Source: Roseibium denhamense (GTDB lineage: Bacteria > Pseudomonadota > Alphaproteobacteria > Rhizobiales > Stappiaceae). From it: DNA of 64,000 nt. This document shows positions 19,102 through 28,523 of this stretch, piece after piece. A model generated the notes under the pieces. It was not told where the DNA came from and searched no databases. It worked only from the letters and a program-made list of their open reading frames with translations. The DNA is taken from the NCBI RefSeq assembly GCF_009711415.1, contig NZ_SMLZ01000113.1, forward strand, positions 171,084-235,083, written 5' to 3'. The first letter of the stretch is position 1. Every line of letters begins with the position of its first letter. The position numbers and the translations under genes were made by a program.

Positions 19102-19839
19102 TTACGCCGGAGCTGTTTCCGGATGGCCGCGGCGGCTCAACCGCAAAATTGAAAACACATGAGCCGCCAGGAAAATCGGTACGAAGAACAGCGGGAAAAG
19201 GGCCAGCGGGTACTGGTTTGCAATGTTGGGCTCGGAAAACGCCAAAACTTGAAGAGGCCCGGCAGACGTTGCTATTCCAGTCCCCACCGCGACAGCAAAA
19301 TCGAGCAGCCCAATAATGTTGGCCCGCCAAACCAGCCGTTCCGCATTCGCAGAGCCTGCCTGAAGAGCATTGAAGGCCTGCAAGGCCGCAATCCCTGCCC
19401 AGACGTCGCCGACGCCGGCCGGCAGCGCAAACTGCCATGGAATATCCCCAGCCGCCCAACCGACCAAAAAAACAAAACCGATAACCCTCGGGATTTGAAA
19501 CCCGATGAGGATCCGTTGATCAGCACCAGCTAAAATATTCCGCCCAAGTCGGGTTGCCCTGCCCATCAGCACCAGAAGAAGCGGTCCCGAAATGAGAAAA
19601 GCGGCAAGGTATCCGGCAGGCAAGATTGCGCCGCTTCCCCCTAAAAACCCAGGGCTTAGCAGATAGACCGTTAGCCCGTGCCAAACTCCGAAAAGAAGGC
19701 CCAGGACGATGAGTGCGGGAGCCGTCTCCCGCCAGGACAGGCTCATCCGGCTGGCGGCCAACGCGGCAGCCAAAACCGCGAAAACCGGCAACACCGTTGC
19801 CAGGCTACGAACATAAATATCCAGGAACAGCATGAACAT
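19102..19839 (-). CDS. Polytopic membrane protein, function unknown
   Basis: 245 residues with about seven hydrophobic segments, including VLPVFAVLAAALAASRM, ALIVLGLLFGVWHGLTVYLL and LFPLFFVPIFLAAHVFSIL. No family was recognised with confidence. The ATG at 19839 is preceded by CGGAG; a GTG one codon earlier is in frame. It is divergent from an HxlR regulator across an 88-bp AT-rich gap with tandem TTGATAG repeats, which makes it the most likely target of that regulator. Confidence 0.65.
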   Translation of the reverse strand: MFMLFLDIYVRSLATVLPVFAVLAAALAASRMSLSWRETAPALIVLGLLFGVWHGLTVYLLSPGFLGGSGAILPAGYLAAFLISGPLLLVLMGRATRLGRNILAGADQRILIGFQIPRVIGFVFLVGWAAGDIPWQFALPAGVGDVWAGIAALQAFNALQAGSANAERLVWRANIIGLLDFAVAVGTGIATSAGPLQVLAFSEPNIANQYPLALFPLFFVPIFLAAHVFSILRLSRRGHPETAPA

Positions 19840-19862
19840 CACATAACTCCGTTAGTTCCTAA

Positions 19863-19900
19863 TTGATAGCAACTACAAATTTGATAGTGACTTCACAAAT
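19863..19900. promoter_or_regulatory. Tandem TTGATAG repeats, candidate HxlR operator
   Basis: Two direct repeats lie back to back in the gap between divergent genes. The first is TTGATAGCAACTACAAAT at 19863-19880. The second, at 19881-19900, begins TTGATAGTGACT and ends CACAAAT. Placement over both promoters suggests the HxlR protein binds here. No binding evidence exists in the sequence itself. Confidence 0.45.
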
Positions 19901-19927
19901 TACAAGCCCCTCACTAAATTGACCCTC

Positions 19928-20269
19928 ATGAAAATTACATCACGCCAGAACTGTCCCATCCGCCGCGCGACCAGCGTTTTGAGCGATCAATGGTCTTTCC
20001 TCATCATCCGGGAGTTTTTCCTGGAAGGAAAACGCCGCCGTTTTCAGGACCTTCAAAGCGAGCTGGGGCTATCTCCAAACACACTGTCCAACAGGTTGAA
20101 GCGCCTCGAGCAGCAAGGTGTCATCGAACGGCAAATCTATTCCGACCATCCGCCCAGGGCAGAATACGTTTTAACTTCAAAAGGAAACGCGCTCGCTCCG
20201 ATTATGAATGCGCTCTACGATTGGGGCACCGAGTATCCAGACACGAACGGTGAGGATCGTAATGGTTGA
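19928..20269 (+). CDS. HxlR family winged-helix regulator
   Basis: 113 residues. The N-terminus has a Cys (NCPIRRATSVLSDQW) followed by the HxlR winged helix: LIIREFFLEGKRRFQDL-like segment, GLSPNTLSNRLKRLEQQGVI, a basic wing and YVLTSKGNAL. The conserved N-terminal Cys is used as a thiol or electrophile sensor in several HxlR proteins (for example YodB, HypR), so redox sensing is possible. The first ATG (19928) is favoured; a TTG three codons upstream is in frame. It is divergent from the membrane protein and 50 bp upstream of the MATE pump, either of which it may regulate. Confidence 0.85.
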   Translation: MKITSRQNCPIRRATSVLSDQWSFLIIREFFLEGKRRRFQDLQSELGLSPNTLSNRLKRLEQQGVIERQIYSDHPPRAEYVLTSKGNALAPIMNALYDWGTEYPDTNGEDRNG

Positions 20270-20319
20270 CGTGGCAGGCACTGCACGCTCATAAGGGCTT
20301 ACCTTTCAAAAGGCCCGCC

Positions 20320-21666
20320 ATGTCACAGCCCCGTCACGACCCCTCCATCACCGCAGAGCCGTTTAGCGTCACCCACAGATCGGTTCTTGCGATCGCCATT
20401 CCGATGACGCTCGGCTATCTCTCCACGCCGCTGCTTGGCCTCGTGGACATGGCCGTCATCGGGCGCCTCGGGGACGCAGCGCTCATTGGCGGCATAGCCG
20501 TTGGTGGTGTGATTTTCGATCTGGTCTTCACAACCTTCAATTTCTTGAGGTCCGGTACCACCGGCCTCACCGCGCAGGCACTCGGCGCCCGCAATGACCA
20601 AGAAATCAAGGCCACATTGCTACGTGCCTTGTTGCTCGCGGGTGCCTTTGGCCTGGCCGTGATCGTTCTGAGCGCCCCGCTGCTCGCGCTCGGGCTTTGG
20701 TTCCTGGGAGGCAGTGACGAGGTCCAGGCGGCAACCGCCCGATACTTCGAAATCCGTATCCTGAGCGCGCCGTTCCTGCTGGCCAATTACGCTTTCCTCG
20801 GCTGGTTTATCGGCCTTGGCCGCGCCGGAACCGGTTTGGCTCTGCAGCTGTTCTTGAACGGCCTGAACATTGTCCTCAGCGTCTTTTTGGTTTTAGGGCT
20901 TGGCTGGGGCGTTGAAGGTGTTGCCTGGGCGACCGTTGTCAGTGAGATCGCGGCTGCAGGTCTTGGCGCCGGTCTCGTACTCGTCACCCAGAAACGCAAG
21001 ACCTGGCCAACCGTAGCCGTGATTTTGGACCGGCGCTTGGTCCTGCGCATGATGGCACTCAACCGCGACATCATGATCCGCTCGTTTACGCTGTTGTTTG
21101 CATTCGCGTTTTTCATGGCACGGTCCGCCGATCAGGGCGATACAATTCTCGCTGCCAATGCGATCCTTGAAAAATTCATCATGGTGGCGGCCTTCTTTCT
21201 CGATGGCCTAGCCGCCGCAGCCGAACAACTCGCTGGCCGCGCCGTTGGCGCTAGACACCGCCCGGCATTTGACCGCACTTTGAAGCTGACCGCTCTGTGG
21301 AGCTTTGCGCTTGCAGGCATCCTGGCCGTGCTTTTCTGGCTGTTTGGCCCGATGCTGATCGCGTTCATGACAACGTCTCAGGAGGTGCGCGCGTTTGCCG
21401 AAACATTCCTGATCTGGGCTGTGTTCGCGCCGCTCTTCGGCGTGCTCGCGTTTCAGATGGACGGGGTGTTTATCGGGGCAACCTGGTCCACGACAATGCG
21501 CAATATGATGCTGATCTCGCTTGCGGTCTATCTTGCGGCCTACTACGCGCTCTTTCCAGCCTTCGGCAATCACGGCCTGTGGGCCGCATTCCTGTTGTTT
21601 TTCGGCATAAGGGGCGTCAGCCTTCTGCTCGCCTGCAAGGGGCGGGCAGACGCAACGTTTTCTTGA
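20320..21666 (+). CDS. MATE family efflux transporter (DinF-like)
   Basis: 448 residues with twelve predicted helices in two MATE repeats. Helix 1 carries IAIPMTLGYLSTPLLGLVD with the conserved proline and aspartate of the DinF/NorM families; FNFLRSGTTGLTAQA is the second conserved block. It exports cationic drugs or metabolites using Na+ or H+. The start is taken at 20320 after AAAAGG. The gene directly follows the HxlR gene, which suggests regulated detoxification, but no substrate can be assigned. Confidence 0.87.
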   Translation: MSQPRHDPSITAEPFSVTHRSVLAIAIPMTLGYLSTPLLGLVDMAVIGRLGDAALIGGIAVGGVIFDLVFTTFNFLRSGTTGLTAQALGARNDQEIKATLLRALLLAGAFGLAVIVLSAPLLALGLWFLGGSDEVQAATARYFEIRILSAPFLLANYAFLGWFIGLGRAGTGLALQLFLNGLNIVLSVFLVLGLGWGVEGVAWATVVSEIAAAGLGAGLVLVTQKRKTWPTVAVILDRRLVLRMMALNRDIMIRSFTLLFAFAFFMARSADQGDTILAANAILEKFIMVAAFFLDGLAAAAEQLAGRAVGARHRPAFDRTLKLTALWSFALAGILAVLFWLFGPMLIAFMTTSQEVRAFAETFLIWAVFAPLFGVLAFQMDGVFIGATWSTTMRNMMLISLAVYLAAYYALFPAFGNHGLWAAFLLFFGIRGVSLLLACKGRADATFS

Positions 21667-21679
21667 GGCGGCAGGCTGA

Positions 21680-22774
21680 TCAGGTGTCCTTTTGGGCCCA
21701 TGTATCAACGGCCGTATCCCGCGCAGCGCGGAGATCCGGAAGGCCTTGCTCATCCAACTTGCGGGACAAGCCAGACAGAATTTCAGTAACCAGCCCTGCC
21801 CCCTTGAAGACAAGCGCCGAATAGAGCTGAAGCAGATCCGCCCCTGCGGTGATCTTTGCCCAGGCCGTTTCAGCGCTGTCGATCCCGCCAACGCCGACAA
21901 TTGGCAGGTCCGGCCCGGCCAGTTTGCGCGCGCGCGCAAGCATGACCGTTGATTTGTGGAACAGAGGCCGGCCTGACAATCCCCCCGCTTCTGAATGCGG
22001 TCCATGTCCGCTCAGGCCGTCACGTGAAATGGTCGTGTTGGAGACGATCAGGCCATCAACATTTTTGGCCACCACTTCTTCGACTATGTCCTGCAGATCA
22101 CCATCGGCCACATCGGGGGCGATTTTCAACAGGACCGGAACCCGGCGGCCGAGCTTATGTGTGCACTCGTCCCGTGCGGAAATCACGCCTGTCAGAAGAT
22201 CGGCCAGAGCAGACCGGGCCTGCAGGTCGCGCAGGCCGGGTGTATTGGGCGAGGAAATGTTGACCGTGAAATAGGAGGCGATATCCGCAAATGCATGAAT
22301 GCCTGCGACATAGTCGGCATTGCGGTCATCCGCGTCCTTGTTTGCTCCCACATTCACGCCGACGATTCCGGTGGCCCGCTTGCGCGCATCCAGGCGGCGG
22401 CGGAGCGCCTCGTGCCCGTCATTATTGAACCCAAACCGGTTGATGACGCCTTCGTCTTCCGGCAGCCGGAAAACGCGGGGCTTGGGGTTACCCGGTTGCG
22501 GCAAAGGTGTGACAGAGCCGGCTTCCGTGAAGCCAAATCCCAGTTTCAAGAGCGCGTCCGGAACTTCGCCATTCTTGTCGAAGCCTGCGGCCATTCCGAG
22601 CGGATTTTCGAAACGAAGGTCCCAGAGCTTGACCGCAAGCCTGGCATCCGCCGGGGAACGCCGCGCCGGGAGAAGCCCTGTTTTCAAACCCTGAATTGTC
22701 ACGCGGTGGGCCGTTTCCGCGTCCAGATAGCTGAGTCCCTTCAACAATGCGGCATCCAACCAGGACAGTGTCAT
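21680..22774 (-). CDS. pyrD: Dihydroorotate dehydrogenase (quinone), class 2
   Basis: 364 residues. The N-terminal membrane-associating helix segment (WLDAALLKGLSYLDAETAHR) is the mark of class 2 enzymes. The FMN barrel shows GMAAGFDKNGE, NRFGFNNDGH, VNISSPNTPGLRDLQ (catalytic Ser region) and VGVGGI. It oxidises dihydroorotate to orotate in pyrimidine synthesis, passing electrons to quinone at the inner membrane. The start at 22774 overlaps the DUF952 stop by ATGA, giving the common DUF952-pyrD pair. Confidence 0.94.
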   Translation of the reverse strand: MTLSWLDAALLKGLSYLDAETAHRVTIQGLKTGLLPARRSPADARLAVKLWDLRFENPLGMAAGFDKNGEVPDALLKLGFGFTEAGSVTPLPQPGNPKPRVFRLPEDEGVINRFGFNNDGHEALRRRLDARKRATGIVGVNVGANKDADDRNADYVAGIHAFADIASYFTVNISSPNTPGLRDLQARSALADLLTGVISARDECTHKLGRRVPVLLKIAPDVADGDLQDIVEEVVAKNVDGLIVSNTTISRDGLSGHGPHSEAGGLSGRPLFHKSTVMLARARKLAGPDLPIVGVGGIDSAETAWAKITAGADLLQLYSALVFKGAGLVTEILSGLSRKLDEQGLPDLRAARDTAVDTWAQKDT

Positions 22775-23115
22775 GCGGACAACTCCGGAAAAACGTGGCT
22801 TCCATCTTCCGAGAGCGGCAGCTCCTTCACCCAAAGGGCCGATGCCGGGTCCAGATCCCTGTAGAGGTGCGGAAACAACGCGCCGCCGCGGGACGGCTCC
22901 CATTTGAGCGCATCTCCAAACGCCCCTGCATCAAAGGCAGCCAGCAACAGCCCACTCTGAGCGGCAAAATGCTTGGCAGCTGTTTCCCAGACCTGATCCG
23001 CCGTGGAGAAATGAATGAAACCATCAGCCAAATCGACCGGAGCCCCCTTGAAAACCGTTTCGGCGAGCGCCGTTTCCCAGAGCGATTTCGGAACGATTTT
23101 GAAAACCAGTGTCAT
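22771..23115 (-). CDS. DUF952 domain-containing protein
   Basis: 114 residues. The DUF952 signature is visible: VDLADGFIHFSTADQV, HLYRDLD and a central hydrophobic strand LLLAAFDA. The family resembles glutathione S-transferase-like or ADP-ribosyl-fold small proteins and has no proven role. The ATG at 23115 follows AAGGGGA, which excludes a 30-codon extension. It overlaps pyrD and is therefore probably co-expressed with it. Confidence 0.85.
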   Translation of the reverse strand: MTLVFKIVPKSLWETALAETVFKGAPVDLADGFIHFSTADQVWETAAKHFAAQSGLLLAAFDAGAFGDALKWEPSRGGALFPHLYRDLDPASALWVKELPLSEDGSHVFPELSA

Positions 23116-23335
23116 AAGATCCCCTTGGCCATCCCTATCCAGTGCCGGAGTGCCGGAGCTTGCTGAACAGCTGCCCGGTTCCCGGCCGGACGGTAACGGC
23201 GACACTCGCCAACAGCAAGCAAGGCCATGGGCTTATCGCCTGCCGGTTTGCATTTTCCGCAGGAAAAAACCAGACTTCCTATTCACGGCAAAGGCATTTA
23301 TTCCTGTCTGACACCTTCACGGGAGGCTGGCATCC

Positions 23336-23983
23336 ATGCTGTCGCATGAAAAAGTCTGGGCGGCTATTGACGCACTGGCCTCTCAAAACGGTTTGACACC
23401 TTCCGGCCTCGCGCGCCGGGCCGGGCTTGATCCGACAACTTTTAACCGGTCCAAGCGGGTTGCTGCGGATGGACGCCCACGATGGCCATCAACGGAATCG
23501 CTAGCCAAGATCCTCGACGCAACTGGCGAAGGCTTGAAGAGCTTCGCAGCGCGGATTGAACGGTCTGGGGCCGCCGGCCCCGCGCAGACGGCTATGGAGC
23601 TTCCCGGCGTACCAATGGCCGGCTTCAAGGATGTTGGGGAACAGGCCTTTGACACCAGCGGACGGCCCACCGGCGCAAGCTGGACACGGCTGACAAGCTT
23701 TCTGGCCCCATCCAAATGCGAGTTCGCGCTCCAGGTTTCCGGCGATGAGATGCTGCCGCTCTACCGAAAAGGCGACATCATTATCGCAGATCCAAGCATT
23801 GCGACGCGCAAGGGCGACCGCGTGGTCGTGAAAACCAGCAAGTCCGATCTCTCGGTCTATACCTTATCGCAGCGCACGCCTCAGGGCATGGTTTTCAGAA
23901 CAATCGGGGACAACCCCCAATCGCTTACGGTTGCCCACTCGGCAATTGAGTGGACTGCCCGTATTATTTGGGCCAGCCAATAG
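23336..23983 (+). CDS. XRE/S24-type regulator lacking the peptidase dyad
   Basis: 215 residues. The N-terminal helix-turn-helix (GLTPSGLARRAGLDPTTFNR) resembles CI/LexA-like repressors. The C-terminal S24 fold (about 125-215) keeps LQVSGDEMLPLYRKGDIII and KGDRVVVKT. The catalytic Ser of the G-D-S-M motif is Glu (E138), and the position of the catalytic Lys is Tyr (about Y175, in SVYTLSQ). Self-cleavage is therefore not expected, and the domain probably serves only for dimerisation or ligand response. A GGGAGG site precedes the ATG. Confidence 0.82.
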   Translation: MLSHEKVWAAIDALASQNGLTPSGLARRAGLDPTTFNRSKRVAADGRPRWPSTESLAKILDATGEGLKSFAARIERSGAAGPAQTAMELPGVPMAGFKDVGEQAFDTSGRPTGASWTRLTSFLAPSKCEFALQVSGDEMLPLYRKGDIIIADPSIATRKGDRVVVKTSKSDLSVYTLSQRTPQGMVFRTIGDNPQSLTVAHSAIEWTARIIWASQ

Positions 23984-24002
23984 TCTCCAAGGGTCCGGTT
24001 TC

Positions 24003-24911
24003 ATGTCGATCCGCTCTCTCATCGCACCTGTCCTTTTGGTCACAGCATTCAGCGGCGGTGTGGCTTGGCTGCTGCTGGCAGAGCCTCCCGAGGTCAAAAG
24101 CAACGCGGAGACAAACCCTGCTCCGGCGGAACAGCAGACGCTTTCAAGTGCCGTCAAAGCGAACTCCGCAGAACAGGCCCCTGACGATGAAACGGCGGCC
24201 GCCAGCCAGGCGCCGCTGCCGGATGCTATCCGCGATGTGTCTCCTGAAGGCGTGTCCGCACCGGAAGTGACCGGCAGCTTGACCCGGATCGAGCCTTCTG
24301 AGCGGTATCTGGAACTGAAGAACCCGCCGGTAGACCCCATACCGGACGGACCGTTGGAACTCGTCCGGGTTCAGGTTCCGGATGCGGGGCACATCCTCTC
24401 GGAGCGCCTCTTGATCCAACTGGCGCACATCACCCCGCTTGCCGCCGATGAAACTTGCGTCTCGCGGCTGGGCGGGTCCTGGCCTTGCGGGGTCCGGGCC
24501 AGAACCTTCCTGCGCGGCCTTGTCCGGCAGTTCAAGATTACCTGCGAAAAGATTGAAGACCTTGAGCCACAAAAAATCCTTGCCACATGCCAGCGCGGGT
24601 CCATTGACCTGAGCGCGCGCCTTGTGCGCTACGGCTGGGCGGATCCTACAGACGACGCCCCGCAAGAATACCAAATCCTGGCAGAGGAAGCCCGGGCCAA
24701 GAAGATTGGAAAGTGGCAGTCGGAATGGCTCGCGGAGCTCCCCGAACCTGCCTGGTCTACCCAGGATGTGCCAGATCTGCCTGATTTGTCAGACTTGGAG
24801 CCTGAGATCGTCGAATGGAGCTTGCGCACCACCCCGGAAACAGAGGCTGGGCCGGTAGATAGTATCCCGGGTCCAAGTGATCTGCAAAACCTCAACATAA
24901 GCCCGAATTGA
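24003..24911 (+). CDS. Membrane-anchored thermonuclease-like (SNase-fold) protein
   Basis: 302 residues. One N-terminal helix (LIAPVLLVTAFSGGVAWLLL) anchors a long Ala/Glu/Pro linker (about 30-110). A staphylococcal-nuclease-like domain follows (about 120-240), with LIQLAHITPL, CGVRARTFLRGLVR, LATCQRGSIDLSARLVRYGW and AEEARAKKIGKW. The catalytic Arg/Glu/Arg triad of true SNases is only partly visible, so nuclease activity is uncertain. The start at 24003 lies 19 bp after the S24 gene, suggesting co-transcription. Confidence 0.72.
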   Translation: MSIRSLIAPVLLVTAFSGGVAWLLLAEPPEVKSNAETNPAPAEQQTLSSAVKANSAEQAPDDETAAASQAPLPDAIRDVSPEGVSAPEVTGSLTRIEPSERYLELKNPPVDPIPDGPLELVRVQVPDAGHILSERLLIQLAHITPLAADETCVSRLGGSWPCGVRARTFLRGLVRQFKITCEKIEDLEPQKILATCQRGSIDLSARLVRYGWADPTDDAPQEYQILAEEARAKKIGKWQSEWLAELPEPAWSTQDVPDLPDLSDLEPEIVEWSLRTTPETEAGPVDSIPGPSDLQNLNISPN

Positions 24912-25044
24912 CGCGGTCTGGACCCGGTATAAGCGTCACGGTCGGCCACGGGGGCAAGTGCAGATTCTCCGGGATGTCATCGGCCGATTGCAAACCGCGG
25001 TCTCCGGCCACGCGTATGCTGATCGGAGAATGATGGAGATCAGC

Positions 25045-25551
25045 ATGCGGATGATTGCAACACTTGGCATTGCCCTCACGGTTTCTGTGCCTGCCCTTGC
25101 GGACCTGAGCGTCCGGTTTGACGAAGGCGCGCCAAAGGACCGGTTCACGATTTCAGCATCAGGCGGCTGCGACATCAGCGGGCCGATGACCGTCACCATA
25201 GACCTCAAGCCGTCTCCCTATGGCCTGATCTTCGACACCACGTCCAGCGGAGCCGGCGTTCAGGTGTTTCAGCCGTTCGAGATCACCGACGGGCGTGGCA
25301 ATCTGTCTGCCCTTCCTGAAGTCAAAGACGGTGACAACCGGATTGATCTGGATGTGAAAGGGCTCCGGACTTTTGAGAAAATCTCCTTCACCATCGATGT
25401 CGATGACACTGTGCAGAACCGGGAAATCACAGTATCGAATGGCGAGATAACAGGCGCGAAGGTCGTCGCCTTGCGCGATGGCATGCGATCCGAAGCGGCA
25501 TTCGGTCCGGATGCTGTCGCAACGCTCAAGATGACGGACTGCGTGTCTTAG
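25045..25551 (+). CDS. Secreted protein, function unknown
   Basis: 168 residues. A clean signal peptide (MRMIATLGIALTVSVPALA) precedes a beta-rich mature domain with two cysteines (GGCDISG and TDCVS) that may pair. No family was recognised. The ATG at 25045 follows GGAG by 6 nt; the ATG at 25030 is a possible alternative. It is likely periplasmic, with no obvious operon partner. Confidence 0.6.
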   Translation: MRMIATLGIALTVSVPALADLSVRFDEGAPKDRFTISASGGCDISGPMTVTIDLKPSPYGLIFDTTSSGAGVQVFQPFEITDGRGNLSALPEVKDGDNRIDLDVKGLRTFEKISFTIDVDDTVQNREITVSNGEITGAKVVALRDGMRSEAAFGPDAVATLKMTDCVS

Positions 25552-25713
25552 AGCACATTGCATTTTACCGGTGTCGTCTTCAACTTTCTGAATTCAATGA
25601 TTTCAACGCAAGAGACGGCACGAGATGAATTCACATTAATGCGACACGTGCCAAACAAAAACGGCAGCCGTTTTCCGGCTGCCGGAGGCCTCTCAGGGAA
25701 GTAGCTTCGCCCA

Positions 25714-25773
25714 GAGCATCGGGCGTTTTTTTGCAACGCCCAAAGATGCTCGACCACCTCACAATCGATCAGC
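25714..25773 (-). repeat. Intergenic repeat, copy B (best hairpin)
   Basis: On the + strand, GAGCATCGGGCGTT (25714-25727) is followed by a T-rich loop and then AACGCCC-AAA-GATGCTC (to 25751), an almost perfect stem. The flank ends with GATCAGC at 25767-25773, matching the GCTGAT start of the other copies in reverse. It sits between the convergent secreted-protein and lysS genes and could terminate both. Confidence 0.75.
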
Positions 25774-25811
25774 TTCGGGTATAAATCTATCCCGATTTGC
25801 CGCCCGCTGAT

Positions 25812-27470
25812 CTAGTCAGCCAGCTCGCCCGCCAACGCCTTGCGGATCATCTCGCGGGTTTCCGCGATCCCGTATAGAGCGACGAACGAGCCGAAGCGCG
25901 GACCTTTTTCCTGTCCGAGCAACAGCTGATAAAGGGCTGAGAACCAAGTCACAGAGACGCCTGGGCCACCGTCAGGGCTTTTCTTGTTGTGGTCCTGATA
26001 GCGCTCGATTGAACGGGCAACCGACAAGACCTCGTCCTGAATGGCGGCTCCATCGGCACCTTCGGCAAGGGCTGCCAATTTGGCATCCAGCGCCTCAAGG
26101 GCGGCCCGCTCTACATCATCCGGCGCCTTGAACACTTTGGAAGGCTTGACGAAGTCGTCGAAGTACCGGATCGCAAAGCCGACCAGTGCGTCAAGATGCG
26201 GATGCGTTTCAGCCGTGACACCCGGTGCATAACGGGAAATGAAGGCCCAGAGCACGTCCTTGTTTTCCGCATTGGACGCCGACACAAGATTGAGCAGCAT
26301 TGCGAAAGGCACCGGCATGTCGATTGCGGGAACCGCACCGGAATGGATGTGCCATGCCGGGTTCGCCAGCTTCTGCTCGACCGGCATCTGCGCGAATTTC
26401 TGCGCAAAGGTGTAGTACTCATCAACCGCTTTCGGGATGACGTCGAAATGCAGCTTCTTCGCGGTCCGTGGCTTCTGGAACATGTAAAGCGCTAGGCTTT
26501 CCGTCGGCGCGTAGGTCAGCCATTCATCGATGGTGAGACCATTGCCCTTGGACTTTGAGATTTTTTCGCCCTTGTCGTCGAGGAAAAGCTCGTAGACGTA
26601 GTGCTCCGGCGCAACACCGCCGAGAACCTTACAGATCTTGTCGTAGACCTGCATGTTCGGCCCGTGATCCTTGCCGAACATTTCAAAATCAACACCAAGC
26701 GCGGCCCAGCGGGCACCGAAATCGGGCTTCCACTGCAGTTTGACGTTCCCACCTGTCACGGACAGCGTGGTCTCTGTGCCATCCTCGTCGTCGAAGGTGA
26801 TCGTGCCTTCCTTGGCATCGACGTTCTTCATCGGAACATAAAGAACCCGGCCCGATTTTGGCGAGATCGGCAAGAACGGCGAATAGGTCGCCTGACGCTC
26901 TTCCCCAAGTGTGGGGAGCATAACGTCCATGATTTTCTGATACCGCTCGACGGCGCGCAGAAGAATCTCGTCGAACTGACCGGACTTGTAATATTCGGTG
27001 GCGCTGATGAACTCGTAATCGAAGCCGAATGTGTTCAAGAACCGGCGCAGCATCGCGTTGTTGTGATGGCCGAAGCTTTCATATTCTCCGCCGAAAGGGT
27101 TCGGAACAACCGTCAAAGGCATCTGCAAATAGGGTTCGAGCGCTGCCCGGTCCGGTACATTTTCCGGTATCTTACGCATACCGTCCATGTCGTCGGAAAA
27201 GCAGATCAAGCGTGTCGGGATCTTGTCTCCAGTCAGCAGCCGGAAGGCGGTGCGCACCATGGTCGTGCGGGCAACCTCGCCGAAGGTCCCGATATGCGGC
27301 AGGCCCGATGGTCCGTAGCCGGTTTCAAACAGGACCGGCACCGACGAATCCCGCTTCTCGACGCGTTTGACGAGTTTTCGCGCTTCCTCGAACGGCCAGG
27401 CCTTTGAAGTCCGGGCCGCCTCGATAAACTCTTGCGAAAGGTCAAGCGGAGTCAGGGATTGGTCGGTCAT
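25812..27470 (-). CDS. lysS: Lysine--tRNA ligase, class I
   Basis: 552 residues of the archaeal-type class I lysyl-tRNA synthetase. The HIGH-like motif is [14 protein letters not shown] and the KMSKS-like motif is [10 protein letters not shown] Rossmann core is followed by an alpha-helical anticodon-binding tail. It charges tRNA-Lys; many alphaproteobacteria use this class instead of class II. The ATG at 27470 begins MTDQSLTPL; 36 more codons are open upstream but lack a ribosome site. Whether a class II enzyme also exists cannot be seen in this window. Confidence 0.93.
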   Translation of the reverse strand: MTDQSLTPLDLSQEFIEAARTSKAWPFEEARKLVKRVEKRDSSVPVLFETGYGPSGLPHIGTFGEVARTTMVRTAFRLLTGDKIPTRLICFSDDMDGMRKIPENVPDRAALEPYLQMPLTVVPNPFGGEYESFGHHNNAMLRRFLNTFGFDYEFISATEYYKSGQFDEILLRAVERYQKIMDVMLPTLGEERQATYSPFLPISPKSGRVLYVPMKNVDAKEGTITFDDEDGTETTLSVTGGNVKLQWKPDFGARWAALGVDFEMFGKDHGPNMQVYDKICKVLGGVAPEHYVYELFLDDKGEKISKSKGNGLTIDEWLTYAPTESLALYMFQKPRTAKKLHFDVIPKAVDEYYTFAQKFAQMPVEQKLANPAWHIHSGAVPAIDMPVPFAMLLNLVSASNAENKDVLWAFISRYAPGVTAETHPHLDALVGFAIRYFDDFVKPSKVFKAPDDVERAALEALDAKLAALAEGADGAAIQDEVLSVARSIERYQDHNKKSPDGGPGVSVTWFSALYQLLLGQEKGPRFGSFVALYGIAETREMIRKALAGELAD

Positions 27471-27794
27471 GTTTCTAATCGTTTTCGGTTGTTTGGAATA
27501 AGCGGCAAACGGGTGCCAAAAGCGCAATATCACCGATTGCTGCGGCGCGACACTAGAAAAGCGGGCGAACGCCGTCAATTGCCGCTTCGGCGCAAAATCA
27601 GTCCGAATTTGCCGCTCCAGAGCCTTCAGCGTTCAGGTGCACGGCGACAAAAGCCTTTACCTACTCACCATCGTTCAGCTTTTGGCAGTTTTGGCGGCCG
27701 TCCTGAGAAGCCCCTCATCTCGCGTGACTTGAAGCTTCCTTGGTTACCGATTACACCGAAGCCAACAGAGTTATCTTGCGCGTGGAGATTAAGC

Positions 27795-28214
27795 GTGACC
27801 GGACAAGACCCGATCAGTATTGAAGAAGCCCTCATCTATGTCATGGTGATCGTGTCCGCCTCGGACAACGCGATGACCGACAGCGAACTTGCCTCGATCG
27901 GTGATATGATCAAGACGCTTCCCGTATTCGAAAACTACGACGAGCGGAACGTCATCCCAGCCGCCCAGCGCTGCGGAGATATTCTGCAAGAGGAAAATGG
28001 GCTCTCACTGGTGCTCGAACTGGTCGGCGATATTCTGCCGTCCAAGTTCTACGACACCGCTTACGCCCTCGGTGTCGAGGTCGCGGCCGCCGATCTGCAC
28101 ATTGAAGCTGAAGAACTCCGTGTTCTCCAGCTCCTGCGGGACCGCTTCGGTCTGGACAAACTTACAGTCGCCGCAATTGAACGGGGCGCCATCGCACGGC
28201 ACCGCAGGCATTAG
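27795..28214 (+). CDS. Tellurite resistance TerB family protein
   Basis: 139 residues, all-helical, with the TerB-like pattern of acidic metal-binding helices (SASDNAMTDSELASIGDMI and VAAADLHIEAEELRVLQLL). The start is probably GTG at 27795, since GGAG lies 7 nt before it and the longer frame upstream is not protein-like. TerB-type domains are linked to metal and stress responses at the membrane, but the family name does not prove tellurite resistance. It is divergent from lysS and is followed by repeat copy C. Confidence 0.75.
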   Translation: MTGQDPISIEEALIYVMVIVSASDNAMTDSELASIGDMIKTLPVFENYDERNVIPAAQRCGDILQEENGLSLVLELVGDILPSKFYDTAYALGVEVAAADLHIEAEELRVLQLLRDRFGLDKLTVAAIERGAIARHRRH

Positions 28215-28281
28215 ATCCACAGACATAAGCTCAGCTGGCGGTAAACCGGACCTGATGTAAGCTCAGACCCTGACGCCGATA

Positions 28282-28345
28282 GCTGATCAATGGTTGACTG
28301 GTTGAGCATCTTTGGGCGTTTCTTTCACAACGCCCGATGTTGTGA
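28282..28345 (+). repeat. Intergenic repeat, copy C
   Basis: GCTGATCAATGG at 28282, then GGTTGAGCATCTTTGGGCG and TTTCTTTCAC followed by AACGCCCGATG. The arms GGGCGTT and AACGCCC form a stem. It is in the same orientation as copy A and the reverse of copy B, and lies after the TerB gene. Confidence 0.75.
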
Positions 28346-28523
28346 TCTCCCCTATTTCCGCTTTCGGATTGGACCCGGCTGCTCTCAACCGCAGCCGGAC
28401 CATCGCCGTTGGCTTTGACGGCGCGTCGACAGGATATTCATCAGCACGTTCGACCTTGCGAAACACCACGAGACACCCCACATCGCGTACGTTGAACTTA
28501 TATAAATTTCGCCTCAGGGTTTT

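Noticed and set aside
27432..27794. N-terminal extension of the TerB protein
   Set aside because: The frame is open but Arg/Pro-rich, overlaps the lysS start region and lacks family similarity. GTG at 27795 has a good ribosome site.
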